DNA from: Bacillus sp. CH140a_4T
GTDB lineage: Bacteria; Bacillota; Bacilli; Bacillales; Bacillaceae_G
Direction of reading: 5' to 3'
DNA length: 64,000 nt
NCBI RefSeq assembly: GCF_008923725.1
Contig: NZ_WBPF01000021.1
Location: forward strand, 375,172 to 439,171
Under the pieces are notes generated by a model that did not search any database, was not told where the DNA came from, and worked only from the letters and a program-made list of their open reading frames with translations. Below, in pieces: positions 61,801-64,000 of the stretch (the first letter of the stretch is position 1; each line of letters starts with the position of its first letter). The position numbers and the translations under genes were made by a program.

Positions 61801-63027
61801 TAACGTATCATCATATCCAGATAGCACTTGTACATGTGAAGCATGCTCAATATCTATACTTAATAAAACAGGAATCCCTTCATCCAGCAGTCTCTTATAA
61901 TTTTCCTCATTACCTTTAAAATAACGATATTCATAACCTAATTCTTCTAAATAAGAAACAGTATCTGAAAACTTTGAGCCTGTCATATCAAAAATAAACT
62001 CTGCTATTTCATCTTGTGTACGTTTTTCTCCCCATAATTGCAACATCATTTCTAAACTTGTCGGAACACAATAATTATCCTTTTGTACAATCGGAACTAT
62101 CGGTAAGTGCACCTTTTTTCCATCTGGATTTTTTTCTAAATTATGATATAAAGACTCTTTTAAACTTTTTTCTTCTTTTAATAACTGTTGTAAATCTACA
62201 AGTTTATTCATTTTGTAAAGCGCTTCTGCACGTAAATGTACAAAGTAAGCTTTATACGCATGATAAGGAAGCTGATTATTTATATTATCTATTACCGCTA
62301 ACATTTCTTCATACTTCCTTAAATCTAATAAATATTTTACCTTTTCAAAATGAAAATATGGTACTTGCGGGAACTTTACAATCGCATCATCAATTAGCTG
62401 TAAAGCACGTTTTTGTTCTCCTTGATTCGCATATAACTGTGATAATAAATAGGTAGATAACTCTTCACAATCTTTATGCTGCATGCCAGCTATAAATTGT
62501 TCTTCTGCTTTCTCCCATTCACCTGTATGCATATAGACGTAGCCCCATTTATCAAATACGGCACGTGCACTGTACTCCTCTGCCTTTTGCATATAGATTA
62601 GGGCTTCTTCATTTCGTTTCATTTCTAACAAACATCGTACTAATGTAAAATATGTTTTCGCTAAAAGATCAGCTTCTATTTCTTCTTTATTTACCTCTTC
62701 TAATGAGTCTTTTAACAACTGTTCTACTTCAAGTATTTTCCGCTCATCAATTAACTCATCACAATATAAAGAGAGCGTTCTCATATTTGGGAATTTTTTG
62801 TAGGCGTAGCGAATGAGGAATGAACTGTATTGGTGCATAAGCCCTTCATCAGTAAGACGTATTAATATGTCAAACTCCTTATGCGAAGGAACACTAGCAA
62901 GCCAATTCTTCAAATAAGATAAAGCATTCTTTTCTTTTATATATGAAATTTCATTATTTATTTCCTGTAATCCATCTATAAATCTCTTGTCTTTCAAACA
63001 AGCATCTAACTGCTTAAAATCTAGCAT
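58825..63027 (-). CDS. large TPR protein with an embedded C39-like cysteine peptidase
   Basis: The 1400-residue protein has no signal peptide or membrane segment. Residues about 120-290 and 480-1390 are TPR-like repeats, for example EAHVWYERARCAHHLGKLHL. Between them, residues about 308-450 form a papain-like C39_2 domain: Gln315 and Cys320 in VQKDNYCVPTSLEMM, His398 in EHASHVQVLSGYD and Asp416 in VQDPNF form the expected catalytic set. C39 domains usually cut leader peptides of exported peptides and sit in ABC exporters; here the peptidase is within a cytoplasmic repeat scaffold. The start is ATG 63027 with GAGGTG upstream. It is a single-gene unit with no exporter alongside. The substrate is unknown. 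Confidence 0.88.
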   Translation of the reverse strand: MLDFKQLDACLKDKRFIDGLQEINNEISYIKEKNALSYLKNWLASVPSHKEFDILIRLTDEGLMHQYSSFLIRYAYKKFPNMRTLSLYCDELIDERKILEVEQLLKDSLEEVNKEEIEADLLAKTYFTLVRCLLEMKRNEEALIYMQKAEEYSARAVFDKWGYVYMHTGEWEKAEEQFIAGMQHKDCEELSTYLLSQLYANQGEQKRALQLIDDAIVKFPQVPYFHFEKVKYLLDLRKYEEMLAVIDNINNQLPYHAYKAYFVHLRAEALYKMNKLVDLQQLLKEEKSLKESLYHNLEKNPDGKKVHLPIVPIVQKDNYCVPTSLEMMLQLWGEKRTQDEIAEFIFDMTGSKFSDTVSYLEELGYEYRYFKGNEENYKRLLDEGIPVLLSIDIEHASHVQVLSGYDDTLQAFYVQDPNFIEPVIVEYSKLQEKYRYTGCLAITFVPKEKKEQLSFLDEEEHHYFKSIFSLTDHLDEHDKEGIHNLVQFLKETSDNPNTWLYTVKHLDVEVDNEFIICCIEKLMEKFPKSDFVKLHGAQCFIRLEELEKAGQMLASVEKKNNRALYHLINGRYAFEQESYVEAIASFRSSLQLDADQPIAWSFLALSYMYIDQSGKALQFSQVALERSPERFTLTNHGLILIDLERYEEAYEIFNDLLKEYKNEAHVWYERARCAHHLGKLHLAIKGLKVAIYLDSNAPYIYTKLSEIYESDLKDEESTKEILLKGIENCDDKAPLYVKLGDYHFQNDSLEEAETLYNRALEENHDDVYSHFGLTQVYMAKEQYKEAKQYILGIEKQIEKSQDFLMNAGMVLWDAEVELGGNEEGFKVALSKLESGIKQSEYNVASALDEYVNRIKGTVFVQRGIAFLRTLQKERNEVSEYGCYTGILYESIGQYGQAMKRYNKAIEQKETALPYYRIGETLMALGQLTEAKQAYETCLELDENFEGVHLQLAEIYEKEENRSKEQSHMVQAMKEEPMHINMEYLAQLSVEMSLQEELLTELEQLADEAPEIWRLDAIAYVYGAMDEIDKEQAQIEEALQLDSEHIEVLYHYAKVLVKKRNAKAIEIAMKVIQKDANNERIFDVYVKAIEQHKKLSNIRDFLHTLKVKKAERSMAFMYAASAVTERWIERQQNEQPKKSIITRAFYRMKNRAKEISIITTIIDLYEISLKLNQKNSMAAQRFSLFYENVAMYKEAIDVLQISLENKWDYDVANQLVNLFMACEEEDMLRDASELTKQMVRELPDDYDTLLLQAQVFFKIGEERKAEKITLQLMEQTPFVSRAFLALGEMYQSQERFEEAIHVLENASIHHPNEAAILLSLASSYHGAGQTLKAEKITNDVLTIDASDLLARYDRACYLAQLNRIEEAKQELEIVLREDESGFFAELIEGDEDLAGIQEFKK

Positions 63028-63345
63028 GTATTCACCTCGAATATTTATTTATACTGCTACTTGCTTAGATTTTACACATCATATTGTAGGTATTCAACTA
63101 AAATCTCCTATAATGGATAGTATTATTTAATATTATTCGAATTTATAACAAAATATAGTAAATATGATTGTTTTTCTCCATATTTTGTTTAATTAAATGG
63201 AATAACATAACATGAGGATCTTATCTTTCGGAAACTGAAATGAGTACATAAAATTATATCGGCGATAATTCAAATATATCAGCAATTATACGGTGGATAT
63301 CGACTTACCGATAAAAAATGACAATCCTCAATAAACCGCTATCTT
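63028..63345. other. intergenic region with promoter and inverted repeats
   Basis: No gene is seen. ACAAAATAT and ATATTTTGT form an inverted repeat (63148-63188), and TATCGG/CCGATA another (63257-63313). The promoter of the TPR-peptidase gene lies at 63069-63097. Confidence 0.5.
63069..63097 (-). promoter_or_regulatory. candidate promoter of the TPR-peptidase gene
   Basis: TTGAAT (63092-63097) and TAAAAT (63069-63074) are separated by 17 bases. Confidence 0.5.
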
Positions 63346-64000
63346 TCAACATTCTATTTCACCAAATGTAATTTTCATATTCGGAGCATATACTAAAGAA
63401 GAATGCAATTGAAATGCTTTAAAAAATCGTAGTTCTGCTTCATACTGAACTAAAGCTTCATCATATGTTAACCCTCTAGCCATTAAACGTTCTATAAAAT
63501 GCTGTTTATCACCCGGATCCCCTGCAATCCCTTCTTCTTTTAATGAATGATACAACCTTTGTTTATCATTATGGTGCATATTAGAATCTAAAAAGTTCAC
63601 TTTATCACTTACTCTACATTCAATATTTTTTACGCCTAGTTCACTTAAAAACATTGGTATTTTCATACCAATATTTCCATCTTTTCCGATTCTCTGCATG
63701 TCACTTTCAAATAACTTCTGTAAAGCACCTAGCCTAATAATTTCCGATTGATTCTCTCCATCTAAAGAGTATGAAGACATATTTGATATCCAATGTGGTT
63801 CAAAACAGATTATTTTTCCGCCCTTTTTAATTGAATGTATCATTTTTTGTAGTATCGTTTTTGGCGAACTCATATGTAATAAGAAAGCATGACAAATTGC
63901 TATATCGTATGTATCGTTCAATTCAATTTCTGTAGCATCTACCTCAAGAAATTCTGTCTCATACGGAAGTAAACGAAACAACTCTCTCGCTTCAGCTAGT
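63346..64000 (-). CDS. class I SAM-dependent methyltransferase, C-terminal part (runs off the window)
   Basis: The frame is open to the window edge, so the N terminus with the SAM glycine-rich loop is missing. The visible 217 or so residues begin with LAEARELFRLLP, contain VDATEIELNDTYDIAICHAFLLHM (motif II/III-like strand with acidic residue) and IKKGGKIICFEPHW (motif IV region), as in Methyltransf_11/25-type enzymes. The C-terminal 100 residues are an added helical region. The substrate is not known. Confidence 0.82.
   Translation of the reverse strand, partial: LAEARELFRLLPYETEFLEVDATEIELNDTYDIAICHAFLLHMSSPKTILQKMIHSIKKGGKIICFEPHWISNMSSYSLDGENQSEIIRLGALQKLFESDMQRIGKDGNIGMKIPMFLSELGVKNIECRVSDKVNFLDSNMHHNDKQRLYHSLKEEGIAGDPGDKQHFIERLMARGLTYDEALVQYEAELRFFKAFQLHSSLVYAPNMKITFGEIEC

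Overview
The window reads as chromosomal DNA of a Bacillus cereus group strain. It is AT-rich, Shine-Dalgarno sites are strong (GGAGG-type), TTG and GTG starts are common, and the block tatAC / hlyIII / plsC (ypkP-like) / MecA-like PBP / dfrA / thyA / ypjP resembles the gene neighbourhood I remember from Bacillus. No insertion sequence, prophage, CRISPR array, rRNA or tRNA was seen. The species call is inference.

Layout. 0-8 kb: the start of a DegV protein, a DUF2535-like small gene, tatA-tatC, hlyIII, plsC, an azoreductase with a clear promoter and operator, a MecA-like penicillin-binding protein, and thyA-dfrA. 8-16.6 kb: a GH78 rhamnosidase, a class C beta-lactamase-fold hydrolase, an S41 peptidase, a HAD-VOC-phosphotransferase operon and ypjP. 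16.7-27.5 kb: a 25-residue membrane peptide, an EcsAB/YthPQ-type ABC exporter, HAD phosphatases, trmO plus an acetyltransferase, an Asp/Glu racemase, an iron alcohol dehydrogenase with a GntP permease, amj, a nucleotidyltransferase and an S33-type hydrolase. 27.5-35.6 kb: a T-box-controlled NSS transporter, a two-component system with two acidic-tailed PepSY proteins, and a glycerate kinase-SLC13 permease operon.

36.3-49.6 kb holds the most unusual locus. It runs on the minus strand as VWA protein, PP2C phosphatase, YukD/EsaB-like protein, three-ATPase EssC/FtsK-SpoIIIE protein without an FHA domain, WXG100 protein, kinase-TM-TPR protein, a large anchored protein with an Asn-Pro stalk, a DUF975 membrane protein and a SUKH-like possible immunity protein. 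I read it as a divergent type VII secretion system in which a VWA/PP2C/kinase phosphorylation triad is built into the operon; no EsaA, EssA or ordinary EssB gene is present.

49.7-64 kb: an archaeal-type aspartyl-tRNA synthetase behind a GAC-specifier T-box and a possible Asp/Asn-codon-rich leader peptide, a MurF homologue, a secreted small protein, a secreted zinc metalloprotease, a type 2 isoleucyl-tRNA synthetase behind an ATC-specifier T-box, a 1400-residue TPR protein with an embedded C39-like cysteine peptidase, and the end of a methyltransferase.

Three T-boxes occur in one window. The one before the NSS transporter carries CTC (Leu) at the position that holds GAC and ATC in the two synthetase leaders, which suggests leucine-responsive uptake.
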